From Tetrapyrgos nigripes (Eukaryota > Basidiomycota > Agaricomycetes > Agaricales > Campanellaceae): a stretch of DNA of 64,000 nucleotides. Below, piece after piece: positions 54,160 to 64,000 of this stretch (position 1 is the stretch's first letter; each line of letters opens with the position of its first letter). The translations under genes and the position numbers were made by a program. The notes beneath the pieces are model-generated. The model was not told the origin of the DNA. It did no database searches and saw only the letters and a list, made by a program, of their open reading frames with translations. Location: the NCBI GenBank assembly GCA_013368315.1, contig JAACJM010000259.1:1-64000 (forward strand), given 5' to 3'.

Positions 54160-55792
54160 ATATATCCCCGGCACACACAGCGGGGCGCATTTTTGTGCAC
54201 TCTTAAATGACGGATAGTTCACACGATTTTGGGTGAGATAAATTTGATTGTATTAGCTGCCAAAAAAGGGGTCGCAAAAGCTCAAATTATGCGCTCAAGT
54301 TTTTCCATGCTAAACTTTTTACTCACTCATGACCAAAAAAGGGAAACAAATAGTATTCGAATTTTGATTTGTGAGAAAATGCGAAAAAGGTATGATCACT
54401 ATTTGTGTGCCGGACTCCGGCGAGTAAAAGGAAAAGCACTGCGGATGGGAAAATCTAAACTTAAATGAAGGATTTTTCCTCAGCACCGGACCTACTCCAT
54501 ATGGCACCGATTTGAGGCCGATATTCCATATGGAGTATGCCCGGCTGTAGAGAAAAATCGGTAATTTAAGTTCGTGTTTTTCAATGCCCCAGTGAATTCA
54601 TTTTACTCGCCGGAATCCGGCACACAAATACTGATCATGCCTTTTGCGCATTTTCTTACAAATCAAAACTCGAATACTATTTACTTCCTCTTTTTGGTCA
54701 CAAATGAATAAAAAGTTTAGCACGGAAAAGCTCAAGCGCATGATTTGAGCTTTTGCGACCCGGTTTTTTAGCAGTAAATACAATGGATTTTATCTCACCC
54801 AAAATCATGTGAACTATCCGTCATTTACAGCTGTTTTCATAAAGCTTGACACTCGCGCGAGAAAAAAATAATTTGTAATCAAATTTTGAAAAATTTTAAA
54901 GTAGTTGAGGCTAACGGCCTCTGACGACGTCAAAATACCCTCAGCTGCATCAAGACTCGACGAGGTTATGCCCTCGGAGGACCCCTGCTAATACACAAAT
55001 GTCTTATCTGGGCGGCGCCGAACCAAACAGATTTTTGACCTTTGGCCCCAGAAATTTTTGTCCGAATCTCTGTAAAAGGCGATCTTAAAGCCTGGCCCAA
55101 TTTTACAGCCCACATTTGCTTCACGACGCGTCTCAGCAGCCGGATCATCGTATTCCGAACGTCTACTGAGGTGCTGAGGGGTTTTAGTCTAATCCATTGT
55201 TGAGGCTCAAAGCTCTTGACTTCCTCGACATCATCTGTAGCAGACTGTAGCAGTAGTGTCTATATGGTTAAGAGCCTAAACCTATATCCCGGCCCATGTC
55301 CGTTGGAGCGAGCCGCCCTAGGCTTGTGCCGTCTCACCTCAAAAAAGTTTCCGCGCACCTAGGTCTAGTCTTCCGGTAGGCTGACTTAACGGCTCACAAG
55401 CTTACTAGAGTCAGGTTCTGGAGCTTCTTGTTCGAACCTAGTCAGGGCGGCGCCTACTAGAGTCATGATCTGGGGCGCCATTTTTGTCAGAACTTTCTTG
55501 GAGATATTCCGTGGATTTGGGCCTCAAATTTGTCCGAACTGGGATCAGTCAGTCCAGTGTATTCGCAGGGGTCCTACCCTAGGTCGGCCCTATCGAAGTC
55601 ATGAAGAAAGATGTGTCCTTAGACTCCTTACGACCTCAATTCCACCGACGCTTACAATCCAAATTTGAAATTTTGAAATTTTGATTACAAAATTTCCTCG
55701 CGCGAGTGTCAAGCTTTATGAAAAGTGCTGTAAGAATGCACAAAAATGGCTGGCAAATATGCTCCGCGCCCCGCTGTGACAGCGGGGCGCGG
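54160..55792. mobile_element. large foldback (inverted-repeat) element
   Basis: Long arms face each other. ACAGCGGGGCGC...ATTTTTGTGCA at 54177-54199 and TTTTCATAAAGCTTGACACT at 54834 match the complement at 55696-55778. Further in, GGACCCCTGCTAATACAC (about 54979) faces the complement of GTGTATTCGCAGGGGTCC (about 55557), and GCCCCAGAAATTTTTGTC (about 55041) faces 55472-55500. The centre is near 55280. A 29-bp palindrome CCGCGCCCCGCTGT-G-ACAGCGGGGCGCGG sits at the right edge (55764-55792), abutting the MULE TIR. No coding gene. Confidence 0.7.
54206..54825. mobile_element. nested palindromic MITE (620 bp) with TA target duplication
   Basis: It is an almost complete palindrome: AATGACGGATAGTTCACACG at the left faces its complement at the right, and arms of about 290 bp run to a centre near 54516. 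TA flanks it on both sides (54204-54205, 54826-54827). The opposite arm of the host foldback shows the uninterrupted site (TTCTTACAGC, complement of 55729-55738), which proves insertion and a TA duplication. TA target use suggests Tc1/mariner-type mobilisation. Confidence 0.9.
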
Positions 55793-56115
55793 ACTAAATG
55801 CAATTCGCTCACCACTTTTCGATCCGACGCAAGCTGTTGTCAACTAAGTACAAATAATGACATAAGCGATGTCGCGTCGGATTTTTGCAAGTCCTTTCGC
55901 GGCCTTCACTCTAGGTATCTACATATGTATGTAAGCGCCGCCAGTCGTTTGGCCAGGTCTTTGAACTGAGAGTATCTAGGTATAGGATTTCTCATATTAT
56001 ATATTAAGTACTCTGAGATTGACAAAACTGCAAGAAAAAGCTTAAGGAACAACCATTTCCACGTCAACGTGAATTCTTTTTAGGCCCCATAGTGTTCTTC
56101 GAGATTCGGGCTTGT

Positions 56116-56504
56116 CAAGGGGGTCCGGACCGGGAAATCCCGTACCGGGGTTGGTAGGTAGGTTCCTCTGGAGGAGGCGAAAATTTTTTTTTTGACCCCC
56201 CCGAAAATGCGCCTTAGAACAATTTTTCGCTCACTGTTGGCAGTAATACATGTTGTTCACAATGCATCTAAGGTCTGATAATACTGCTTTGACCACGTTG
56301 CAGTCAATTTTTCGTTGAAGGTTCCGCAAAGCTTCTGACTAGCACAGCAGTTCAAATAATTGATGTAATCATAAGTCACATGCTATTGCTATATTAAGCA
56401 GGTAACCTACTATATAAGGAAGGTAAGGTAGGTAGGTTCCCTTGATGGGGCGCAAATTTTTTTTCCGACCCCCGGTATAATTTAATTCTTTTTGGACCCC
56501 CTTG
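56116..56504. mobile_element. hAT-type MITE, family A copy 3 (389 bp), in the MULE transposase
   Basis: Exact 8-bp duplication GGGCTTGT at 56108-56115 and 56505-56512. Termini are CAAGGGGGTCC on both strands. Blocks GGTAGGTAGGTTCC and CTATATAAGGAAGGTAAGG match copy 1 in reversed orientation. Removing it restores the transposase C-terminal frame. Confidence 0.95.
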
Positions 56505-57282
56505 GGGCTTGTGTCTTGTTAGTGGGCCAAGTAGGTAGACATTTTCTGCCGCTCTCCGTCTTCAAACGCATGTCCTGTACAAAATTAACAAGGTCATGAC
56601 CCAGTCCGCGTCCGTTGTTTCTGCCGAGAAGACTGTTGAGCCAAATGAGGTCTGCCATATCTGCGTTCTCTTCTAAATACTGAGCTGCGTCCATTAATTT
56701 CTGACTTAGGTCGTGGACGCGCTGGCGCTTTTTCGCGATCTGGACAAATCACGGAGAACGCGTATGTCATAAGTATCATATGACATCTCGGCAATGTTGA
56801 TTGTTCTCACCTCTTCCACAGTTTTCTCATCCACGTCAATGTCTGGTATTCCAGTTGGTTGTGCATTGTTGTTCCCATTGTTACTCCCATCCACGTCGCT
56901 GCTCGTTTCCTCTAGATTCCGCTTACGAGACAACTGCACAAGATGCATTGTGCTTGGTTTACCAATAACTGACCGCCACTTGCCATCAACGAGCTTTTCG
57001 TCATCACTCAGGAAGAGATGGTCGTCTCCGTCTGTTATGCTTCCTGGATCGTCTTCTTCATTTGTCATTTGCATCACTGGAGCAGTTATAGAGGACGGAA
57101 TTCGGAGAATGGGTTGTCGGTAGATGGGAATACAACGACGACGAATGACCTCTAGGAAAAATGTTGCGGGTGGCCTAGCAACTGCTTGGACCAGGTGTTT
57201 GCATAAGCAGTGAGTATCATATTTCTGCTGGCTGCAGTTGCATAGCCATTAGGTAGGGTCAGAGTGCCCGTTTTTGACCTGT

Positions 57283-58868
57283 TTCAAAGAAGCGCATCAG
57301 GGAAAGCCTCAAAGGCACTTTTATGCAAATGTAGCCTAATTATGCAATTTCGGAATGAAAATGCATAATTTTGTAAGATCCATCTCACATATTGTATAAT
57401 GTCTGTAATGCATTGCATAACTATGCACACAACGCACCTTCATGCACTCTGTTGAATGATATATGCTCACTGTTGTATGAAGGAGTCATGGATGAGTTCA
57501 TAGGAGGAGGGTCAAAATTTACTTCATCTGTGCTTTTTGGATATATTCAGCAAGTGGACACTGGACAGAATGTAAGATATATAGTTACAACAGAACTGCC
57601 TAAGAGGAGAGAACCTGTACACAAATTCAAGAGGTAGCAACATTGACTTGATGTATCGATTCACTGGAGAAGGAACTTAACCAAAATACCAAAGAAGATT
57701 GCCAGGCGGCGACTTCCCAAACAATTGAAACTCTGCTGAAGAACTATACAGCTGCTCCCATAAGCGCGTCAACAAATGGTCACCTGACCATGTTGACTTA
57801 TTCTTTTCACTCCCAAGTCCAAAGCCAAGCGTTGCAATTCCCCTCAGCCTGTCCATTCTTCCCGGTAACGAGACTTACTCTGCTACTCTTACTCTTATAG
57901 TAGCTCAAGTGCTGCAACACTGGTCCATTCGGAACCTATTCCTTCCACCCCTCATGCAGGTGAGTCTCGACCTTCTGCCTCTTCTTTCTATACTGATATT
58001 TTGTCAAAACAGGCTCTGATAGCTTCCTGTTTTTAGGACCACCTTGATGTACAGGGAAGAGCAAGGATGACTGGAGAGCTATGGGTTGGTCTTTGGTTGA
58101 CTTTGGCTCAGGCCTGTTGTATGTACCAGGTATGTTTCTTCTACTCTTTTGTTGATCCCTGCCGAGCGCTGAGCAGTACTTTCTCTTGCTCATCAGGTAT
58201 TCAGGATGTGTGCAGGGGTTATATATGTATAGGTACGTCTGTTATCCTTTTGTTTTTGGTGTGGGTTGACCCTTATTATGCCTTAGGTTTCATTGTATCA
58301 GTCACCAATTCAAATCCATGTATACACAGGAGGTATGTATGCGACATCTCCCATTGTTCCTTACGCTGATTGCTGTCATTCTAGGTATCCAGGCCATGTT
58401 GTGTCAATATAGTTGTAGTGTAATTTTTGGCTGCACAATGTCTTCCGTTGTTCCTTATGCTGATCGCTGTTGTTTGTGATGGTATCCAGGCCATTTCGTG
58501 TTGACATAGTTGTAGTGTAGTTCTCAGGTGTCTCTTGTAGTGTAGCTATTCCGTATGCACACTTTATGATTGTAGTCCTTGTCAATATACATCCTTTGAT
58601 CCATTCATATTGATTTTATTGTGTTGAATGTAACAAAGAAGTGGATATTTGACAGTGAAAACTGTGAGCTAAGAAGTATAACCTATGCATTCTGTCGCAT
58701 AAAATAGTAAAATTTGTGCATAACTTATGGATCTCATCGGGGGACTTGCATGAGGTGCATAATTTGCATAATTACACCATTTTATGCATTACCATGCAAT
58801 TTTCAGTATCTCTTATGCATTTATTGCATGAAAGTGCCTTGGAGGCTTTTCCTGATGTGTTGCAACCG
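57283..58868. repeat. inner inverted repeat with ATGCA-rich arms
   Basis: CATCAGGGAAAGCCTCAAAG (57288) faces CATCAGGAAAAGCCTCCAAG on the minus strand (to about 58858). Both arms carry many ATGCA/TGCAT motifs (about 57320-57450 and 58680-58840). It may be an element nested in the 2.8-kb one, or its own subterminal region. No target duplication was found. Confidence 0.6.
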
Positions 58869-59189
58869 ACTGCAACAACATCTTGAAACAGCTTCGACCC
58901 TCCACCTGCAACGAAAGCCTGTTGCAGCTTCCACTTTCTTACTAAATCAGACTTATGTACAACCTATGTATCCAAATTAAATTTTAAATTTTTTTGTCTT
59001 TATCGTGGATATACACGTGTGTCCACTACTGCAGGTGTACTCTCTCTTCATTGACGAATCCCTCACATCCCTCTGGCATGGCGAAGAGAAAGGTGGAGCA
59101 CAGCAACCAAAATACTCAGAGTTGTAGTCTTCGTTATCCATTTCAGAACATGTAGAGAAAGTCTCAGACAAGGGGGTGGCGGAATAGAA

Positions 59190-59550
59190 ATTCCATACAT
59201 CCCCTCCAAAAAAATTTAGCAAGACCCTCTGACCCCCCCTCTCCTTCCATATATGGTAAATCTGAAGTCACATGTATTGATAATTACTAATCAGATTATC
59301 TGCAATGAGGAGGGAGGACCTCAGATATCCTCAAACCCAATTCAAATGAAATGATTGATACATTTGTTATTCTGAAATAGCTGGAAACACTTCAAAACTT
59401 CTGAAAAACTTGGTATCATGTCACCCTCAGCTTCGGGAACCTACTTAGATGCCCACCTGGAGAGGGTCCAAAAAAATTTAGCAGGACCTTGGACCCCCCC
59501 TCCCCCCCAGGTGATGTGCTGGATATCCATTCCACCACCCCCTTGGTCTT
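59190..59550. repeat. two copies of a dispersed C-rich motif
   Basis: CCAAAAAAATTTAGCA followed by GGACC(T)..GACCCCCCCTC occurs at 59204 and 59472. A related copy is at 48103 and a partial one at 63322. On the minus strand the motif codes Gly-rich peptides such as GGGGGSKVLLNFFG and GGDVWNF, so it may derive from a coding segment shared by several elements. Confidence 0.5.
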
Positions 59551-62500
59551 GGTCTCGGAGTCCATAGAGGCATCCAAGGTAGAGTCAGAAAAACTTGATC
59601 AGTCTGAGCTGGAAGAGGATGAAGAGGGGTCTTCTCCTTTGTTTTTGAATGTGTATGAACTATCAAGTTGCAGTTGGAAATCAAGAGGGACAGCTGGAGA
59701 TGGCATTTGGACAGTAGGTTGTGCTAAACCTTCTTGTTGGAGTCATCGTTTCAAGATATTTTCACAGCGTCGGGATCGGCTTACTTGGGCCTTGTGGAAT
59801 TGAAGGAATGTATTTATTAGTTTCTGAGCATGACTGTGATGGGTAGCAGGCGCAGGCATGACAGACAGTAGTGTAGGGACCTGGTAGAGTTGCATAATCC
59901 AGACTTTTTTCAGAATATTACTTTTCTAGGCAGTGAGCAACGAAGAGGAACAAAGGCCTGCAACGCCTTAGAAGAAAGGGCAGTCAGACTAACAGGCCGT
60001 TCCATGACCATTTTGTGAGGTTGCAACAGCACCTGAAACAGGTGTGTGAAATGCGTCAAAAATGGGCACTCTGACCCTACCTATTTGCTGATGTCAGTGA
60101 TGTAGGTTTGGTCGCTTAACGGGGTCAAGGCATGCTTTGACCAAGCAGTCTTGAAATATGACTGGTACGTTGTAAGCTTCTTTGACTGACCCCTTCAATG
60201 CTCATCTTCAAGCTCGTTTGCTTTAGCCATCCAGGCAGGGACAACCTTGGTGCAGAGAATCCATACCAACTGATCAAGACGAGGGCGTATCAGATAATGT
60301 AGCCAGTGGTGCTTCAACTGTTTCCAAAAATTCTCAACACACATAGTTGTCCACAGGCATGAGATGTATTTTGTGGAAGACCGTGCCCACAGCAGCCACT
60401 TTGATGGGCTGTACCACAACATCCACATATATCCCCACACCTCCGTCAAACCACGCGCCTTGCAGAACTGATACATTTCTGCCACAGCATGCTCCCAAAT
60501 GCTCTTTGCTCCATAAGTGCCACTTTGCTCAGGGAATGATGGATGTTGACAGAAATGTTTGGTGAAGATATGGAGGAGCTGCCATCGATGTGGAGCTGGG
60601 CAAAATACATAGTTCGGGTCCTTTGACTTGACTTCATTTTCTTCCAGCAGCCAGTCTGGACCATCCTCCTGGTCAACCTCAATCTCCTTATCTTGCGCAA
60701 TACGTGACTGCAAGTCGTCACCAGTCATGTCATCTCCCAGCTCAGGCTCATCTCCAAGTTGATGAGGGAGGGTGGAATCTGTCATGGAAGACTGTGTGGG
60801 GATATTGAGAGGAACCGGTTCAGGAGTTGAGTCAGGCTCTGAGGCAGGGTCAATGACTGGTGAGATTCTATCGCTCAGGGCTGGAATTTTGATGATGAGC
60901 TTCGGTATGACTGGAATGGGGACAGGCTGGACAACGCTGTTGAGCTGAACTGTAATGCGAGGGATGCATGTCTGTGCGACATAGTCTGGTTGAGAATTCT
61001 AGAATCATACAAGGTGAGAAACACTATATCAATATTAAATGTTTTCATACTCACCTGTACTCCAATGTGTTGACCTCTAGGAACAAAGTCCTTATCTATC
61101 CATGGGAACTCTGACTGTGCCTGGTCTACGTTATATGGTGTGGGGGCACGACGTAGGATGGAAAGGTGAGTCTTCACTGCATGCTCAGCATGCCAATAAC
61201 AAAGCTGATGTTTGGTTTCAGGGAACTCCTGTTGTAATGCATTTATCTCTGATGTGTCCTTGTCAGACAAGGTGATGATTGGTGTAAGACCGCCATTTCT
61301 CCTTGTGTGCTTGAGGAATGCTCATAGAAACTTCGCTTTAGTTCCTTGTATTGCACCAGCCTTGACACAGAGTAGAAGAAATCCAAGAGGCTGTCCAGAT
61401 CTGTAAGTCTTGCCAAGCAAGGCATACAACTCAAAACGTCCAGTGTTCGTTTCCCCTGCAACATTGGTGAGTTTACTTTAGTGATTTATGGTAATAATAT
61501 GAGTGCGCACACACATGCTGAGTCCAGAGCAATCTTGCATATTCTTCTGGCCCATTGCTTAAGCATATCTGGAATGATGAAGGCAATGGCTGTCACACCT
61601 GGTTGCTCTGGCAGCAGCACTTGCTCAATGGTGTAATTACCCAGTTTACTGTCAGCACATTCCTCCAAAACCTTCTTGGCTGAGCCCACCTCATCATCCA
61701 TTCTTCTGTACTGACTGCTGTACTTCTCATGCCAGATACTGTAGACTGCTTTCCGTGTGAACATAGGTTGGGGTAGAGGCGCAAAACCTCAGCCCATAAC
61801 TAAATTGTAGAGTAAGTCATTGTCCATATCTTTGTGGAAGGGTCTTACCTGACCAACTGTTTTCTCTGTGTTAGCAGCTTCGTCTATCATTTTTCTGATG
61901 TCCCCAGGAACTGAGACACAGCAATAGGGAACATGGTTGATACTGTGTGCAATTCTCACTAGAGCGTCCTCACAATGATCATCCAACGTAGTGTGGACCC
62001 AGCCTTCGCAATCGAAACTCTTCATTGAGAATTTGTCTCTACTTTCTTGGGTTTTCACTGGCAGTCACATAACTGTGCACAGTAGTAATCATGACAGTCA
62101 CTTTGTTTGTCCTTGTGTGTATGTACCCTATGATGCCTGCCAAAAGGGGCTCTTAGCTTAAGTCAAACTGATTGTTATGGGGTACGCACACAAATTGGTA
62201 TCCAGTAGCATTTGCAACACTCCCAGCAATAACATCTGCTCTTCTCCTTCTAAGCCAACTCCAAGACCCACGATATTCATGTGTACCTCCAATGAAATGG
62301 GGCCGCTTTGCCAAGTAGCCAGTAGCATTGAAAAGTCATCCATACTCACAAGCTCCAAAGGGCTATCAATGCGAAGCTTGTGTGGTTTGGGGGCATCTAC
62401 AAGGACCTTGTCTTTCTTCTTTCTGTTCTCTTTGTTGCCTTGTTCGTTTGCCTTTTTTTTCTCTGTGCATTCCATGCATTGTGTGGTACGCTCCTTGTCA

Positions 62501-63788
62501 TGTTTTTTGCCTTTTATCCAAGGGGTGTGCAGGACCTTATTGCCATATATCACCTTGATTTGCAGTCATAAGCCCTCCCTCCCTACTAAAAAGGGAAATT
62601 TCCCATGCTATTTTACTCACATGAAAGCACAGGACTGCGTGTTGATGACATGTCACTTCTCTTCCTACAACCGCCAACTTCTAGCTTTTTCTAGCTTTGC
62701 AATATGCTGGAGGGCATGGGGAAGAATCAGAGCCATGGTCTGGGTCCAGGGAATCAACATGTGGTATTGGAAGACGTGAAGGGCCAGGAACAGATGTGAT
62801 GGTTTTTTTGGGTAAAGCCTTTGAGAAGAACGAAGTGATAGTCTTCCAAACAGGTACATCATTAGACTTGTGGCTTTTACTTTGAAGGTGGTAGCCCCAA
62901 TTTGTTTCACCTCTAAATCCAATTCAAATCCTATCTTGATGTCCACTTTGCATATCTCGCAGTAGCAGATGCTTTCTGCTGTAAAATTGGACTAAAGGGA
63001 GAAATTAAGTATGCAATATCCAGAAAGGAATTATAAGCATGCACAGAGGGAGCCCCTTTCTTTCCCTTTCCCATGTATACAATTTTGTGCGTCCAAAATG
63101 AATGGGGATGTGAAAAAAAATTTTAGTCCACATGCAAGCCATGTGGAGCTGTGGTCAGCTGGCCTTTGACCTTCTTGATTTGGTGTATTGGCTGGCTTCC
63201 ACATGCCCTAGGCACATCTATGTTGTAAGAAGGTTGAATTGAGCATTTCTGAGCTATGGCAAGTTCTACAGACCATTTCTGGGGTACTAGGACTAACTTT
63301 GTCATTCTCAGTCATAAGGACCTCTTGACCCCCCCTCCCCCCCAAGGTGATATACGGCAATTACATTTTGAACACCCCTTGCTTTTATCTTGAGAGGAAA
63401 GTGAGTAGGAGGAAACTTGTTCTTGCACCTTCCACATTTGGACTTGCCATCAGCATCAGTAAAGCATTTGGGACATTCACAGCTCAGGGCCATTTGAAAT
63501 AGAAAATTCTTTTGACATGTTGGCATAAGGACCACGTGATGGCATTCTCTGTGTAAAATTAATTGCCTGTGTCAGGATGCGAAATGTCAGAAATGACATT
63601 GTATCAGAATTCGACAGCCTGAATTGGCTGACTTGTAGTTGTAGAAGTGTACATAAGGCTACATAGATGGAGTGAAGGCTGCGAAAGGACTTGCAAAAAT
63701 CTGACATGACATTGCTTATGTCATTCTTTGTACTTAGTTGACAACAGCTTGTGTTGGATCGAAAAGTGGTGAGCGAATTGCATTTAGT

Positions 63789-64000
63789 GGGGCACAGACT
63801 AGGGTTGCGGGAAAAACTCCCCTCAAGTTTTTGCCCAGTTCGGAACAGGGGAGGTGGCCAGGGGGGATTGTTCCAAACCGTTCGGAACTTCATGTGATCA
63901 AAAAAACGTGATTTTTCAGAAAATTTTCGCTGGCATTCGCTTGCTCACCCAAGGACCTGCCAACTGTGCTAGACTACGTATTAGTATAGCATTTTAGCAG
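63789..64000. other. right flank of the MULE, no supported gene
   Basis: No feature is recognised between the MULE TIR and the window end. Confidence 0.4.

Larger units (their letters stand above)
57251..60082. mobile_element. 2.8-kb DNA element with 3-bp (ATT) target duplication, unassigned family
   Basis: Termini are AGGTAGGGTCAGAGTGCCC on both strands (57251-57269; 60064-60082), with weaker similarity continuing (TTTTTGAC). ATT flanks it at 57248-57250 and 60083-60085. Deleting the element and one ATT joins DISK to WLCNCSQQK in the MULE transposase, restoring the SWIM finger. It contains small open frames (57392-57637; 59489-59803) without recognisable domains and a second pair of inverted repeats. 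A 3-bp duplication with these termini fits none of the families I can name. Confidence 0.88.
56064..63535 (-). pseudogene. MULE transposase with SWIM finger, split by two insertions
   Basis: Pieces in order on the minus strand: a Cys-rich start (CECPKCFTDADGKSKCGRC, 63480-63420); FDCEGWVHTTLDDHCEDALV and YCCVSVPGDIRKMI (62040-61890); FTRKAVYSIWHEKYSSQYRR, LLPEQPGVTAIAFIIPDML and KIALDSA, with the first catalytic Asp (61760-61520); MSDKDTSEINALQQEFPETK, second Asp, then HQLCYWHAEHAVKTHL (61270-61160); DPNYVFCPAPHRWQLLHIF, WGYMWMLWYSPSKWLLWARS and VENFWKQLKHHWLHYLIRPR (60640-60250). Beyond the 2.8-kb insertion come the SWIM finger CNCSQQKYDTHCLCKH, FFLEVIRRRCIPIYRQP and AQYLEENADMADLIWLNSLL. 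After the MITE the tail runs SKNTMGPKKNSR to TGA at 56064. Apart from the insertions the C-terminal frame is intact; the N-terminal part is more eroded and has introns I could not all place. Confidence 0.85.
55793..63788. mobile_element. MULE (Mutator-like element), about 8.0 kb with two insertions
   Basis: Terminal inverted repeats of at least 130 bp at 55793-55925 and 63650-63788 share ACTAAATGCAATTCGCTCAC, TTTTCGATCC, AAGCTGTTGTCAACTAAGTA and TTTTTGCAAGTCCTTTCG. The right copy has lost several CpGs. The transposase gene lies between, on the minus strand. Without the insertions the element is about 4.8 kb. A 9-bp target duplication could not be identified because the exact TIR ends are unclear. 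Confidence 0.85.

Noticed and set aside
60347..60565. Plus-strand frames opposite the MULE transposase, and similar ones at 42236-42652 and 47370-47697
   Set aside because: They are antisense or off-frame shadows of the recognised transposon coding strands.

Overview
The window looks like nuclear DNA of a filamentous basidiomycete (Agaricomycetes). Host genes carry many short introns (about 50-85 nt, GT-AG). Protein families typical of mushrooms are present: a secreted RlpA-like barrel protein, a membrane-tethered GH76-like protein, a MYND protein and a DUF6534-type membrane protein. The mobile elements are also of agaric type: Ty3 chromoviruses, a MULE with a C-terminal SWIM finger, hAT-type MITEs and a LINE. 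I cannot name the species. Large blocks (roughly 38.8-49.2 kb and 57-63 kb) look poor in CpG and rich in TpG/CpA, as expected of old methylated repeats.

Layout. 0-1.2 kb: 3' part of an RlpA-like gene and a decayed tRNA-Phe. 2.4-12.6 kb: a Ty3/chromovirus with 423/426-bp LTRs and TCTAC target duplications. Its pol is broken by two hAT-type insertions and many in-frame TGA codons, but a 194-codon Trp/Cys/His-rich frame next to the 3' LTR is intact. 12.6-15.6 kb: a MITE, TIR fragments and unassigned sequence. 15.6-18.1 kb: an 11-exon GH76-like gene. 20.6-21.6 kb: an alpha/beta hydrolase gene (minus). 21.8-24.0 kb: tRNA fragments, an inverted-repeat element and a truncated adenosine deaminase copy. 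24.4-26.3 kb: a 5-exon MYND gene. 27.1-28.1 kb: an adenosine deaminase 3' fragment and an intact RlpA-like gene (minus). 28.5-31.5 kb: LINE remains with a nested inverted repeat. 32.8-34.0 kb: a DUF6534-type gene (minus). 34.0-34.6 kb: tandem repeats. 35.8-38.9 kb: two tRNA-Phe(GAA) genes around an intact 5-exon adenosine deaminase gene, then a third, CpG-decayed RlpA copy. 39-46.4 kb: old repeats and an internally deleted Ty3 element with about 145-bp LTRs. 46.9-49.1 kb: an unknown ORF and a hAT MITE. 49.6-52.6 kb: a Pro/Ser-rich repeat protein gene (minus). 52.9-55.8 kb: a hAT element with another hAT nested in it, a tRNA-like sequence and two nested foldback elements. 55.8-63.8 kb: a MULE whose transposase gene is split by a hAT MITE and by a 2.8-kb element with a 3-bp target duplication.

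The host genes show no shared pathway. The main story is serial nesting of mobile elements. Target duplications, related copies and in one case a related empty site let the order of events be read directly. The RlpA-like gene, tRNA-Phe and adenosine deaminase form a locus that has been duplicated in pieces across the window. The best candidates for something undescribed are the intact zinc-knuckle-like accessory ORF of the chromovirus, the 3-bp-TSD element at 57.25-60.08 kb, and the nested foldbacks.
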